Numbered from the stretch's first letter, positions 54,931 through 63,803 are shown. The stretch: DNA of 64,000 nucleotides from Grimontia sedimenti (GCF_011045095.1 NZ_JAALDL010000001.1:310001-374000), one strand, 5' to 3'. Notes: a model not told the origin generated them from the sequence alone. Translations and numbers: made by a program.

Positions 54931-56364
54931 TTATTGCGTCGGTTTAGAAGGTTGATCTGTCGACACATCACTCTGAGAAGAAGTGCTAGCCATTGCAGGT
55001 TCTGTCGTATCTTCGCTGAGCGGGATTGTATGTTCGCTGTTCATCTCTTCCTCTTCTGCCTGCTTTTCAGCATGGACATCTTCTTTCGACTTCGGAAGCA
55101 CTAGGTTCAGGACAACAGCGACAATTGTACCCGTAGTAATACCCGAATGAAGAAGCTGAGCAATATCGTGATGAAGGTGCTGTAGCAGGGAAGGTTTGAT
55201 GGTGACAGCGAGGCCTGCCGCCAGAGAAACACAAATCACCAGCGCATTGCGGCGTGTGTCTGCTGCTTTAACCAACATTCGAATACCCGCATAGGCAATC
55301 ATACCGAACATGATGAAACCAACGCCGCCAAGCACAGGCTTAGGTACAGTAACAGCCAATGCACCAAATTTCGGGAACAAGCCAGCAAGGATCAACAGAG
55401 CGCCTGTGGTACCAACAACATAGCGGCTTGCCACGCCAGTGATACCGACAATACCAACGTTCTGACTGAAAGAAGCCAGAGGCATGGCACCAAAGAATGA
55501 ACCTACAGCACTGCCGATACCATCCCCGAGAAGGCCACGTTTAAGATCTTTACCAGAGATAGTTCGGTGACAGTTGCTGGCAAGCGCGAGGAAATCACCC
55601 GTTGCTTCAGCAATGACCACAATGTAGGCAAGACACATACTCACGATGGCAGGCCAGGAAAAGCTGAGTCCGAACTTCAGTGGCTCAGGTGCCGCAAACC
55701 AACTTGCTTCACCGATTTGCTTCATGTCTACCATGCCCATGCTGAGAGCTACCAGATAACCGCCTGCTAAGCCGATGACAATGGCTGATGCAGCCACTGA
55801 ACCTTTTGCATAAGTCGCAACCAGCAAAACAACCAGCAGCGAAATAGCCGCAAGGAAAAGTTTGGGCAGCGTTGCAAAGTGTTCGCTGCCTGCTGGCGCA
55901 TCACCCACCCAGTTCATGGCGACTGGAAGAATGGTTAAACCAATCAACGTGACGACAACACCACTGACGACTGGTGGGAAGAGCTTACGGATTTGCTCCA
56001 TAAAAAAGGCGGAGACAATCACCATACATGCACCTACCAGTGCCGCTCCCATAATCCCAGAAACGCCATCAGCTTTCCCTATGCCTATCGCGATGCCGAG
56101 AAATGCAAAGCTGGAACCCATGACAACAGGGAGCCTGATGCCAACAGGCCCAAAGCCAATACATTGAATGATGGTGAAGGCACCAGAAATAAACAGGGCA
56201 GCGTTGATTAGCGTGACAACGTCACCTGTTGGTAGGCCAATTGCGGTGCCGACAATGAGTGGCACGGCGATAATACCGCCGATTGAGGCAAGCATATGTT
56301 GAATTGCAAGCAGGACTGTCGAGCCTGCAGGCGGTTTGTCGTTTAATTCATAGAGCAGTTTCAT
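54931..56364 (-). CDS. NCS2 xanthine/uric acid permease
   Basis: A 477-residue inner-membrane transporter of the nucleobase-cation symporter-2 (NAT) family, with 12-14 helices. Family motifs: HMLASIGGIIAVPLIVG near the N-terminus, AEATGDFLAL in the core, and SQNVGIVGITGVASRYVV, the NAT signature. It resembles urate or xanthine permeases such as UacT and PucJ. The last 60 residues are an acidic, hydrophilic tail. Second-last gene of the operon; AAAGGAAG precedes the ATG. Confidence 0.9.
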   Translation of the reverse strand: MKLLYELNDKPPAGSTVLLAIQHMLASIGGIIAVPLIVGTAIGLPTGDVVTLINAALFISGAFTIIQCIGFGPVGIRLPVVMGSSFAFLGIAIGIGKADGVSGIMGAALVGACMVIVSAFFMEQIRKLFPPVVSGVVVTLIGLTILPVAMNWVGDAPAGSEHFATLPKLFLAAISLLVVLLVATYAKGSVAASAIVIGLAGGYLVALSMGMVDMKQIGEASWFAAPEPLKFGLSFSWPAIVSMCLAYIVVIAEATGDFLALASNCHRTISGKDLKRGLLGDGIGSAVGSFFGAMPLASFSQNVGIVGITGVASRYVVGTTGALLILAGLFPKFGALAVTVPKPVLGGVGFIMFGMIAYAGIRMLVKAADTRRNALVICVSLAAGLAVTIKPSLLQHLHHDIAQLLHSGITTGTIVAVVLNLVLPKSKEDVHAEKQAEEEEMNSEHTIPLSEDTTEPAMASTSSQSDVSTDQPSKPTQ

Positions 56365-56473
56365 AACTTCTTCCTTTAAGCTGCCGGCGTTCCTTTTTTA
56401 TTCGGCAGCGCTGGTGGTGAATGTTGAATTACCCCTTGGGACGTCGTTGGTCCTGAAAATTAAAGCGAAAAAT

Positions 56474-56500
56474 AGGGGCCTCTTTGGGCCCCTTTATTTG
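56474..56500 (-). terminator. Hairpin between the two permease genes
   Basis: AGGGGCC (56474-56480) and GGCCCCT (56487-56493) with flanking A/T runs. On the minus strand it follows the AzgA-type gene directly. Confidence 0.7.
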
Positions 56501-57841
56501 TTATCCGAGAATGATCAGTTTGAACACAAACAGAATGCTCAATACATACATGGCGATGGAAATATCCGAGAACTTTCCTGTGCCCGCCTTGAGTACGGTG
56601 TAAGTAATAAATCCAAGTGCGATACCGTTTGAAATAGAGAAAGTCAGCGGCATCATTAATGCGGTGACAGCGGCTGGCACTGAGTCAGTAAAGTCATCCC
56701 AGTTCACGTGACGGATGCTGCTCATCATGAGAAAAGCGACATAAATAAGTGCACCTGCGGTTGCGTAAGCCGGGATCATTCCTGCCAATGGTGAGAGGAA
56801 AATGGCTGCCAGAAACAGTACACCCACGACGATCGCTGACAGTCCGGTACGTGCTCCCGCGGAAACACCTGAAGCACTTTCGACGTAACTGGTCACTGGT
56901 GGGCAACCGAAACATGCACCAATAACGCTGGACATACTGTCCGCTTTCAGTGCTTTTGGCAGGCCATCAATCTTGCCTGTTTCTTTGTTGATGAGATTGG
57001 CACGTTCAGCCACGCCCATGAGTGTGCCCGCGGTATCGAACATGTTCACAAACAGGAAGGCAAGAATGATACTGATCATGCCGACATTCAGAGCGCCCGC
57101 AATGTCCATGGCCATAAAGGTGGGTGCGATGCTTGGTGGCGCTGAAAAGATGCCGCCGTATTCGAAAAGGCCAAGACCTAAACCGATCAGCGTGGTACCG
57201 AAAATGCCGATAAGAACGGCACCGAAAACTTGCTTAACTGCCAATACAGAAATGATGAAGAAGCACACAGCAGCGAGAATGGCAGGTGGTTGAGTAAAGT
57301 CGCCAAGCGTTACCAAAGTGGCAGGGCTGCCAACCACAATCCCAGCGCTTTTTAAGCCGATAATACCGAGAAATAGACCCACGCCCGCTGTCATGGCATA
57401 GCGCAGTGAAGAAGGGATGCTGTTGATGATCCATTCTCGAACCCGGGAGACACTTAACCCGACAAAAATGACCCCGGAAATAAAGACCGCACCAAGGGCA
57501 ACCTGCCAGCTATATCCCATTTCACCGACTACGGTAAATGCGAAGAAAGCGTTCAAGCCCATGCCCGGAGCAAGCCCCACCGGCCAGTTTGCAAACAGCC
57601 CCATCATCAGGGTACCGATTGCGGCACCAATACAGGTAGCAACAAACAGCGCGCCAGGATCCATACCGGACGCAGACATAATATTGGGGTTCACGAAAAT
57701 GATATACGCCATAGTGGCAAAAGTGGTGACCCCACCTATGAGCTCGTTCTTAACCGATGTGCCGTGTTGGCTCAATTTAAAGTAGCGTTCGAGAAAGCCA
57801 CTCTTTCCTATGGGTTGTTCAGCAGTGCTTTGCTTATCCAT
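56501..57841 (-). CDS. NCS2 AzgA-type guanine/hypoxanthine permease
   Basis: A 446-residue inner-membrane transporter of the AzgA branch. GVTTFATMAYIIFVNPNIMS and GLAPGMGLNAFFAFTVV match this group, as does DTAGTLMGVAERANL and CPPVTSYVESASGVSAGARTG. Its E. coli relatives (GhxP, GhxQ, AdeP) carry guanine, hypoxanthine or adenine with protons. The start is ATG 57841 with AAGGA eight bases ahead (57847 would be only two bases from it). It supplies substrates to GuaD and Xdh. Confidence 0.93.
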   Translation of the reverse strand: MDKQSTAEQPIGKSGFLERYFKLSQHGTSVKNELIGGVTTFATMAYIIFVNPNIMSASGMDPGALFVATCIGAAIGTLMMGLFANWPVGLAPGMGLNAFFAFTVVGEMGYSWQVALGAVFISGVIFVGLSVSRVREWIINSIPSSLRYAMTAGVGLFLGIIGLKSAGIVVGSPATLVTLGDFTQPPAILAAVCFFIISVLAVKQVFGAVLIGIFGTTLIGLGLGLFEYGGIFSAPPSIAPTFMAMDIAGALNVGMISIILAFLFVNMFDTAGTLMGVAERANLINKETGKIDGLPKALKADSMSSVIGACFGCPPVTSYVESASGVSAGARTGLSAIVVGVLFLAAIFLSPLAGMIPAYATAGALIYVAFLMMSSIRHVNWDDFTDSVPAAVTALMMPLTFSISNGIALGFITYTVLKAGTGKFSDISIAMYVLSILFVFKLIILG

Positions 57842-57927
57842 TGACATATTCCTTCTAGGAGTTACTGCGAGTTTTTCCTTTTCGCATTGATTCTGTTTAT
57901 TTAAATGAGCATTCGTAGGCCAGTCAG

Positions 57928-58281
57928 CTAGCTACCTCTGTATGTTGAAAAGCTATAGGGAGAAACCAGTAAAGGGACGTGGTAATGCGCTTTCTCGTCA
58001 TCGATGCCAAACCGGATAACGACATCGTCAAGAAAAGGGATATCGCTGAGGGCTACACCGCTATTTTTGAAGTATTCGGCAGTATTGAACTGCAGTTGGT
58101 ATTTTCCTCGTTGGAAGTCTGTCTCTTCCAGCAATGGCTCGTTGGTTCGCCCGTCATGATTGGTCGTCATGGTGATGACGTGTTGAAGGGTATTTCCGTC
58201 TACACGGAACAATGACACTTCAATCTCCGCCCCCGGCTTACCTTTGGCCGTGTCGAGCACATGCGTTGTGAGCTTTCCCAT
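57928..58281 (-). CDS. uraH: 5-hydroxyisourate hydrolase
   Basis: A 117-residue transthyretin-like enzyme that opens 5-hydroxyisourate to OHCU, the step after urate oxidase. The N-terminal LTTHVLDTAKGKPG and the C-terminal YRGS, the signature that separates these enzymes from transthyretin, are both present, along with NHDGRTNEP. First gene of the minus-strand permease operon. AGAGG precedes the ATG. A GntR-box variant lies 136 bases upstream. Confidence 0.95.
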   Translation of the reverse strand: MGKLTTHVLDTAKGKPGAEIEVSLFRVDGNTLQHVITMTTNHDGRTNEPLLEETDFQRGKYQLQFNTAEYFKNSGVALSDIPFLDDVVIRFGIDDEKAHYHVPLLVSPYSFSTYRGS

Positions 58282-58416
58282 TTACCTCTGTCCTTGTCTC
58301 TAAGGTTTATTCCTTCGTGCTTTCTTGTATCTAGCGAGGATCAACGTGATTTCGAGAGCGAATAACATGTGTATGATCCGATGCATTTCATTCTGTGTGC
58401 ACATCTATGAACTTAA

Positions 58417-58428
58417 AATGTACACAAT
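58417..58428. promoter_or_regulatory. Possible GntR-type operator, hydroxyisourate hydrolase side
   Basis: AATGTACACAAT differs by one base from the malate synthase box and by two from ATTGTATACAAT. It lies in the divergent gap 58282-58732, which holds no gene. Confidence 0.35.
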
Positions 58429-58592
58429 ACTTAATTCTTGTAAAGGTCGAAAAATGCGCAGTATCAATAGTGAGAATCACGGAAGAAAGCTGTTATCTAA
58501 AGGGCTTAACGCAGGAATTTAATGCAAAACTCTCATGGGGTGGATTTCTAGAAATATGAAGGCGACGACATTTTGTTAACTTGTTCTTGTAA

Positions 58593-58604
58593 ATTGTATA
58601 CAAA
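58593..58604. promoter_or_regulatory. GntR-type operator box, puuE side
   Basis: ATTGTATACAAA, with exact TTGTATACAA core (58594-58603), 130 bases upstream of puuE. Flanks (AA before, AA after) match the gcl box. Confidence 0.65.
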
Positions 58605-58732
58605 ATGTAATACTAAAAATGTGCTTGCCTGCCAGAGGAAAGATCCTCCTCTGATTGCTTCTAATAAACTGATAAAGAGAAACGGTAAGCCTCAAGACTT
58701 TTGATGCAAGGTTAAATAATAGGAATGGCGCG

Positions 58733-59668
58733 ATGAGTAGTGACTATCCTCGGGATTTGAAAGGCTATGGTGCTCATCCCCCTCATCCAAGATGGCCGGG
58801 GGAGGCGAGGATTGCGGTTTCGTTTGTACTGAATTTTGAAGAGGGCGGCGAACGCTGTGTATTGCATGGGGACAGGGAGTCAGAAGCATTTTTATCTGAA
58901 ATTCCTTCCGCACAACCCTTGGCGGGTGTCAGGCACATCAGCATGGAGTCAATCTACGAATACGGCACACGAGCTGGGCTTTGGCGGACTTTAAAACTGT
59001 TCCGACAACATGAGATTCCCTTGACGGTATTTGCCGTTGGGATGGCCGCTGAAAGATATCCCGAAGCCATTCAAGCGATGGCAGACGAAGGTCATGAAAT
59101 TTGCAGCCACGGATACCGTTGGATTGACTATCAATATGTTCGTGAAGAAGACGAACGGGAAGACATGCAAAAAGCTATCGCGGCGATTAAAGCAGTCACA
59201 GGAGGGCGGCCATTAGGATGGTACACGGGCAGAACCAGCCCAAACACCCGTAGATTGGTTGCTGAAGAAGGCGGTTTTCTCTATGACTCTGATGCTTATG
59301 ACGATGATCTTCCGTACTGGCATGAAGATGGAACTAAGCCGGGTAAGCCTCAGCTCGTTGTTCCGTATGCCTTGGATACAAACGATATGCGCTTCTCTAC
59401 GGTTCAGGGCTTCAATTCTGGCGAGCAATTTTTTCAGTATCTCAAAGACAGTTTTGATGTGCTGTATGAAGAAGGACAGGACGCACCGAAAATGCTTTCT
59501 ATCGGCTTGCATTGCCGATTGATTGGCAGACCGGGAAGACTGGCCGCGCTTAAGCGGTTTATAGAATACGTGAAGCAACATGACAGGGTATGGATCACCC
59601 GTCGTATTGATATCGCCAAACACTGGCACAAGCATCACCCACATCCAAGCATGACTAAACAGGTCTAA
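58733..59668 (+). CDS. puuE: Allantoinase PuuE (polysaccharide deacetylase family)
   Basis: A 311-residue cytosolic enzyme that hydrolyses allantoin to allantoate without a metal. The YxxxxP-like N-terminal RDLKGYGAHPPHPRWPG and the NodB-like segments SHGYRWIDYQ and MLSIGLHCRLIGRPGR are typical of PuuE, distinct from the amidohydrolase AllB. It heads the plus-strand operon puuE-uraD-alc-allA-puuD. AGGAATGG precedes the ATG, and a GntR box lies upstream. Confidence 0.95.
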   Translation: MSSDYPRDLKGYGAHPPHPRWPGEARIAVSFVLNFEEGGERCVLHGDRESEAFLSEIPSAQPLAGVRHISMESIYEYGTRAGLWRTLKLFRQHEIPLTVFAVGMAAERYPEAIQAMADEGHEICSHGYRWIDYQYVREEDEREDMQKAIAAIKAVTGGRPLGWYTGRTSPNTRRLVAEEGGFLYDSDAYDDDLPYWHEDGTKPGKPQLVVPYALDTNDMRFSTVQGFNSGEQFFQYLKDSFDVLYEEGQDAPKMLSIGLHCRLIGRPGRLAALKRFIEYVKQHDRVWITRRIDIAKHWHKHHPHPSMTKQV

Positions 59669-59682
59669 GGAAAGGCATAGTA

Positions 59683-60198
59683 ATGGCACGATTTTCAACC
59701 TGTCGCCCCAGCGAGCAAACGAAAGAAGAGTTTGTCGATACGTTTGGCGGGGTTTACGAGCACAGCCCCTGGGTAGCAGAGCAAGCTTATGGTGCTGGGC
59801 TTGATGCAGCGTTTGATGAACAGGAGACGCTTCACACCCGCATGGCAGGTGTGCTCAACAATGCGGAAGAGTCTTCAAAAATGCAGGTGATTCTGGCTCA
59901 CCCCGACCTTGCAGGTCGAGCAGCTCAGGCGGGTGAATTAACGGCAGAGTCTACGTCAGAACAGGCAAGCGCAGGTATCGATCAATGTACCTCAGAAGAG
60001 TTTGCCCGTTTCACCGATTTCAACGATCGCTACAAAGAAAAATTCCAGTTTCCTTTCATCATGGCGGTGAAAGGGGCAAACAAACACTTGATCCTTGAAG
60101 CGTTCGAAAAGCGTTTAGAAAACGATGTAACAACTGAATTCAACACTGCGATTGCTGAAATCAACAAAATCGCACTGTTCAGGCTACGTGATTTGTAG
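59683..60198 (+). CDS. uraD: OHCU decarboxylase
   Basis: A 171-residue helical enzyme that decarboxylates 2-oxo-4-hydroxy-4-carboxy-5-ureidoimidazoline to S-allantoin. The catalytic histidine is in FGGVYEHSPW (H27), and ILAHPDLAGR and DRYKEKFQFPFIMAVKG complete the family motifs. AAGGAAAGG precedes the ATG, 14 bases after puuE. Some plant and bacterial forms are fused to HIU hydrolase; here the two are separate genes. Confidence 0.95.
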   Translation: MARFSTCRPSEQTKEEFVDTFGGVYEHSPWVAEQAYGAGLDAAFDEQETLHTRMAGVLNNAEESSKMQVILAHPDLAGRAAQAGELTAESTSEQASAGIDQCTSEEFARFTDFNDRYKEKFQFPFIMAVKGANKHLILEAFEKRLENDVTTEFNTAIAEINKIALFRLRDL

Positions 60199-60269
60199 CT
60201 CTCTGGCCGTCGACATAGCAATCCTATTTCAGGGCTTGTCGACGAATTCAGCGTCTCGCAAATTGAAGC

Positions 60270-60300
60270 TCGCCGGAAGCACACTCGATGCTTCCAGCTA
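60270..60300. repeat. Small hairpins in the uraD-alc gap
   Basis: GGAAGCA / TGCTTCC (60275-60295) and nearby GACACC/GGTGTC (60339-60368) can fold in the 195-base gap between uraD and alc. No T runs, so they may only shape the operon message. Confidence 0.35.
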
Positions 60301-60393
60301 CAGTGAAAGGGGAAAAGACGCGACCTTTTGTATCCACCGACACCACAGTTTTAACGTCATCCGGTGTCTCAGATATATGTGATAAAGGAAGCA

Positions 60394-61392
60394 ATGGAAA
60401 TGGATAATCGTCCTGATTTCGTCAAGCTCGTTAATCTCGCCAGTAGCCGGCTTGGTACTGAAGCGATCTACGCGACAGATGACTTCTTCGCAGACAAACA
60501 GCGCCTTGTTGATGATGCGCCTCCGGAATGGAAAGAAGGCGTTTACGATGAGAACGGTAAATGGATGGATGGTTGGGAATCGCGCCGCAAGCGTGAAGAA
60601 GGCCACGACTACTGTGTGATCCGCCTTGGTTTGCCGGGCAAGATCATCGGCGTAGATATCGACACCTCTCACTTCACTGGAAACTATCCTCCTTCAGCAT
60701 CACTGGAAGGGTGTTACTGCCCCGACGGCAATCCAACAGACGAACAGCAATGGGAAGAACTTCTGCCTTCAATGAATCTTCAGGGAGACAGCCACCACTT
60801 TGCAGATATTTATTCAGACAATCCCTTCACTCATGTTCGCTTTCATATCTACCCAGACGGCGGGGTAGCAAGGCTTCGAGTTTATGGTCATCCTGAAATT
60901 GATTGGGAACGCGTTAACCCGGAAAGCGAACTCGACTTAGTCGCTGTAGAAAACGGCGGGCGTGCTCTGGCGTGTAATGACCAACACTTCGGTCACATGA
61001 GTAACCTGATCATGCCTGGTCGCGGTGTCAATATGGGAGATGGCTGGGAAACAGCGCGTCGTCGTGTGCCAGGGAATGACTGGGTAATCCTTTCTATGGG
61101 GCACGCAGGTTTGGTAGAGCGGATTGTTATTGATACAGCCCATTTCAAAGGTAATTTCCCTGACAGTGTCTCGATTCAAGCGGCTTTTGTAGAAGGTGGC
61201 ACTGACGAGCAAATTGCCACGCAAAGCCTCTTCTGGCGTGAGCTCTTGCCAAGTCAGAAGCTATCTGCAGATGCCATCCATCAGTTTGCAGATCAGGTGA
61301 ACAATTTGGGGCCGATATCGCACGTCAGGGTCAACATATTCCCAGATGGCGGCATTAGTCGTGTGCGCCTATTTGGCAGGAAATCTGGCTGA
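60394..61392 (+). CDS. alc: Allantoicase
   Basis: A 332-residue cytosolic enzyme made of two similar galactose-binding-like halves (GVDIDTSHFTGNYPPSASLE and VIDTAHFKGNFPDSVSIQAA), each followed by a HIYPDGGVARLRVYG or NIFPDGGISRVRLFG motif. It hydrolyses allantoate to S-ureidoglycolate and urea. ATG 60394 is preceded by AAGGA; ATG 60400 is also possible. Confidence 0.95.
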   Translation: MEMDNRPDFVKLVNLASSRLGTEAIYATDDFFADKQRLVDDAPPEWKEGVYDENGKWMDGWESRRKREEGHDYCVIRLGLPGKIIGVDIDTSHFTGNYPPSASLEGCYCPDGNPTDEQQWEELLPSMNLQGDSHHFADIYSDNPFTHVRFHIYPDGGVARLRVYGHPEIDWERVNPESELDLVAVENGGRALACNDQHFGHMSNLIMPGRGVNMGDGWETARRRVPGNDWVILSMGHAGLVERIVIDTAHFKGNFPDSVSIQAAFVEGGTDEQIATQSLFWRELLPSQKLSADAIHQFADQVNNLGPISHVRVNIFPDGGISRVRLFGRKSG

Positions 61393-61437
61393 GCTGATTA
61401 CCCGTTACAGTGAGAAAAGGACAAAGGAGAAGGAAGA

Positions 61438-61950
61438 GTGCCAGTCACGGAATTGATGTTAAAGCCGGAACCGCTGACGAAAGAAGCGTTCACGCCGTTT
61501 GGTGATGTGATTGAAGCCGAAAATCGTGAGTACTTCATGATCAATAACGGCTCGACGCGTCGTTACCATAAGCTCGCAACGACGCAAGTTGATGAGGGCA
61601 GTGGCGTTATCATCAATATCTTTCAGGCGACGCCTCTTTCCTATCCTTTGCACATCATGATGTTGGAACGCCATCCCAGGGGCTCACAAGCTTTTATGCC
61701 TTTGCTTGGCAATGACTATCTGGTGGTGGTCGCGCCGCCGGGAGAAGCGCCGGATCCAGGTTCGATCCGCGCTTTCCATGTAAAAGGTAGCCAGGGCGTA
61801 AACTACCATCAAGGCGTTTGGCATCATCCTGTTCTTGCATTAACACCCAATGACCAATTTTTGGTTGTCGACAGGGAAGGTGCAGGTAATAACTGTGACG
61901 AGTTTTTCTTTTCAGAACAGATACGTGTGATATTGGCGCCCAATTTTTAA
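61438..61950 (+). CDS. allA: Ureidoglycolate lyase
   Basis: A 170-residue cupin-like enzyme that splits ureidoglycolate to glyoxylate and urea. Motifs: EAFTPFGDVIEA, HIMMLERHPRGSQAFMPL and GVWHHPVLAL. The start is GTG 61438 behind AAGGAGAAGGAAGA. Glyoxylate from here goes to Gcl or malate synthase. No urease is in the window, so the urea released may be lost or used elsewhere. Confidence 0.95.
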   Translation: MPVTELMLKPEPLTKEAFTPFGDVIEAENREYFMINNGSTRRYHKLATTQVDEGSGVIINIFQATPLSYPLHIMMLERHPRGSQAFMPLLGNDYLVVVAPPGEAPDPGSIRAFHVKGSQGVNYHQGVWHHPVLALTPNDQFLVVDREGAGNNCDEFFFSEQIRVILAPNF

Positions 61951-62084
61951 CGTCATCATTTTAACAAAAGCGATTTGTTGCCTTGGTTAACGAACAGGCC
62001 GATATCTGAGAAAAACAGGAAGGGGCGACGTAAGCTTTTTTGTAGCAGACAAATTTAGCGACGGCGTCCGTACAGGAGGTTGTT

Positions 62085-63305
62085 ATGGATCCGTATATCA
62101 CGGAATGGCTCAATCTGGTAGTGCGCTGGGTACACATGATTACTGGTGTTGCCTGGATTGGTGCGTCGTTTTACTTCGTATGGCTGGAAAACAACTTAAA
62201 CAGATCGAACCCTAAAGAAGGATTGTCCGGCGATTTATGGGCGATACACGGTGGTGGTATCTATCACCTCGAGAAATACAAACTTGCGCCGCCTAAAATG
62301 CCTGAAACACTTCATTGGTTTAAGTGGGAGGCTTACTTCACCTGGATCACGGGTGTTGCACTGCTCACCATTGTTTTTTACTCCAATGCAGACATTTACC
62401 TCGTTAAACCGGGGTCGGGTATAACGCCAATGACAGCGGTAGCGATCGGTGTTGGGTCTTTGATTGCTGGCTGGTTTGTTTACGATTTTCTATGTGATTC
62501 TCCACTGGGCAAAAAGCCCATGTTACTTGGATTAGTGTTATTCGCTTTCTTGGTCTTTGCTGCTTGGGCGCTGAGCTTGGTCTTTAGTGGCCGTGGTGCT
62601 TACATTCATGTTGGTGCCATTATCGGTACCATCATGGTGGGTAATGTGTTCCGTATCATCATGCCAGCGCAGCGTGGGTTGGTGAAAGCGATTGAAGAGG
62701 GCACAGAGCCGGATCCTGAACTTCCTGCCAAAGGCCTATTACGTTCACGTCACAACAACTACCTCACGCTGCCTGTGCTGTTCATAATGATCAGCAATCA
62801 TTTCCCCAGCACTTATGGCAACGAATACAACTGGGCGATTTTGGCGGGTCTTTCAGTGATTAGCGTATTGGTTCGCCATTACTTCAATACGCGTCATGGG
62901 AGTCAGAAGTATGCGTGGACCATCCCGACTGCAGCGTTAGGTTTGGTTTGTCTGGCATTTGTCTCTGCGCCTCAGTCTGCTTCTCAAAACGTCTCAGCAG
63001 GCCATTCTCACGAGATGCCGACTTCATCTACAGGTAACGAAGACCTTATATTTGTTTCGGTACAAGAGATCATTTTGGAGCGTTGTACGGTTTGCCACTC
63101 CCAAGCGCCAACCCATCCTGCTTTTGCCACTGCACCAGCGGGCGTCATGTTGGATACACCAGAACAGATGCAGCTAGAAGTCTCCAGAATCGTAGCGCAA
63201 ACGGTGACCACAAATATCATGCCTCTTGGCAATCTGACCCAAATGACACAGGAAGAACGTGAATTGATCGGACAGTGGGCTGAAGAAGGTGCGCAGATCC
63301 AATAG
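62085..63305 (+). CDS. puuD: Membrane urate oxidase PuuD with cytochrome c domain
   Basis: A 406-residue inner-membrane urate hydroxylase. Eight helices fill the N-terminal part (VRWVHMITGVAWIGASFYFV carries a conserved His), followed by a periplasmic cytochrome c domain with C334-T-V-C337-H338 and a likely axial Met in NIMPLGN. It passes electrons from urate to the respiratory chain, unlike soluble uricase, and makes 5-hydroxyisourate. A strong AGGAGG lies ahead of the ATG. Last gene of the puuE operon. Confidence 0.96.
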   Translation: MDPYITEWLNLVVRWVHMITGVAWIGASFYFVWLENNLNRSNPKEGLSGDLWAIHGGGIYHLEKYKLAPPKMPETLHWFKWEAYFTWITGVALLTIVFYSNADIYLVKPGSGITPMTAVAIGVGSLIAGWFVYDFLCDSPLGKKPMLLGLVLFAFLVFAAWALSLVFSGRGAYIHVGAIIGTIMVGNVFRIIMPAQRGLVKAIEEGTEPDPELPAKGLLRSRHNNYLTLPVLFIMISNHFPSTYGNEYNWAILAGLSVISVLVRHYFNTRHGSQKYAWTIPTAALGLVCLAFVSAPQSASQNVSAGHSHEMPTSSTGNEDLIFVSVQEIILERCTVCHSQAPTHPAFATAPAGVMLDTPEQMQLEVSRIVAQTVTTNIMPLGNLTQMTQEERELIGQWAEEGAQIQ

Positions 63306-63331
63306 GAAAGACATATTTATTTCATGAATAA

Positions 63332-63360
63332 AAAGCCACCTCGCCATGAGGTGGCTTTGT
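63332..63360 (+). terminator. Rho-independent terminator
   Basis: AAAGCCACCTC and GAGGTGGCTTT with a five-base loop and T-rich tail, ending the puuE-puuD operon. Confidence 0.88.
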
Positions 63361-63429
63361 TCTTTTCTGATTTAAATCAATGAAATATGTGTTAACAGCT
63401 TTTACGCTGTATGAGTGGTTATGGAGGTG

Positions 63430-63463
63430 ATTCACGGTTTCCATAGTTGTCGTGAATTTTTTA
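63430..63463 (+). terminator. Possible attenuator hairpin
   Basis: ATTCACG (63430-63436) and CGTGAAT (63451-63457) followed by six T residues. An upstream TTATGG (63419-63424) can instead pair with CCATAG (63441-63446). A 11-codon leader-like frame (63411-63446) overlaps it. Could control the small gene at 63610. Confidence 0.35.
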
Positions 63464-63609
63464 GCCAAAAAGTTAACATTTCACGAGATTTGCTAACGGG
63501 TTTTGGTTATACTTCGCGCCGAACAAAAATTCATCGATTCGCAGAAGCAAGACGTGGCGGCATTTCAGACGGTGCTACGCAAGCCGAGCAAAATACTTAG
63601 GAGAGAAAC

Positions 63610-63687
63610 GTGGAAACTATTCTGGTCGTCGCATTTATCGTTGCAGCATTCTTTATCGTTAAAAAAGAGCGCGCTTGCCGTTCATAA
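63610..63687 (+). CDS. Possible small membrane peptide (25 aa)
   Basis: GTG start behind AGGAGA, reading METILVVAFIVAAFFIVKK and then a short basic end: one membrane helix. About 60 bases further a Lys-rich stretch (AKAKKEKAEPEL) in another frame precedes a terminator, so the original protein may have been longer and interrupted. Unrecognised; could be a real tiny membrane protein. Confidence 0.4.
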   Translation: METILVVAFIVAAFFIVKKERACRS

Positions 63688-63776
63688 ATGCTCCGGTTAC
63701 GACTGTTTGATACACTTTTTCAAAGCCCAATGTTCAGTCGATAACAAAAATTAAAAAGCGCTAAAGCGAAAAAAGA

Positions 63777-63803
63777 AAAAGCAGAGCCAGAGCTCTGCTT
63801 TTG
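63777..63803 (+). terminator. Rho-independent terminator
   Basis: AAGCAGAGC and GCTCTGCTT with a short loop, then TTTTGT. Placed after the small gene at 63610 and before the converging partial gene. Confidence 0.75.

Noticed and set aside
58325-58522. 65-codon frame in the divergent gap between uraH and puuE
   Set aside because: No ribosome site, odd residue make-up, and it overlaps the likely promoter region.
63669-63750. Possible integron attC-like insertion
   Set aside because: No core sites with GTTRRRY or paired inner boxes could be found.
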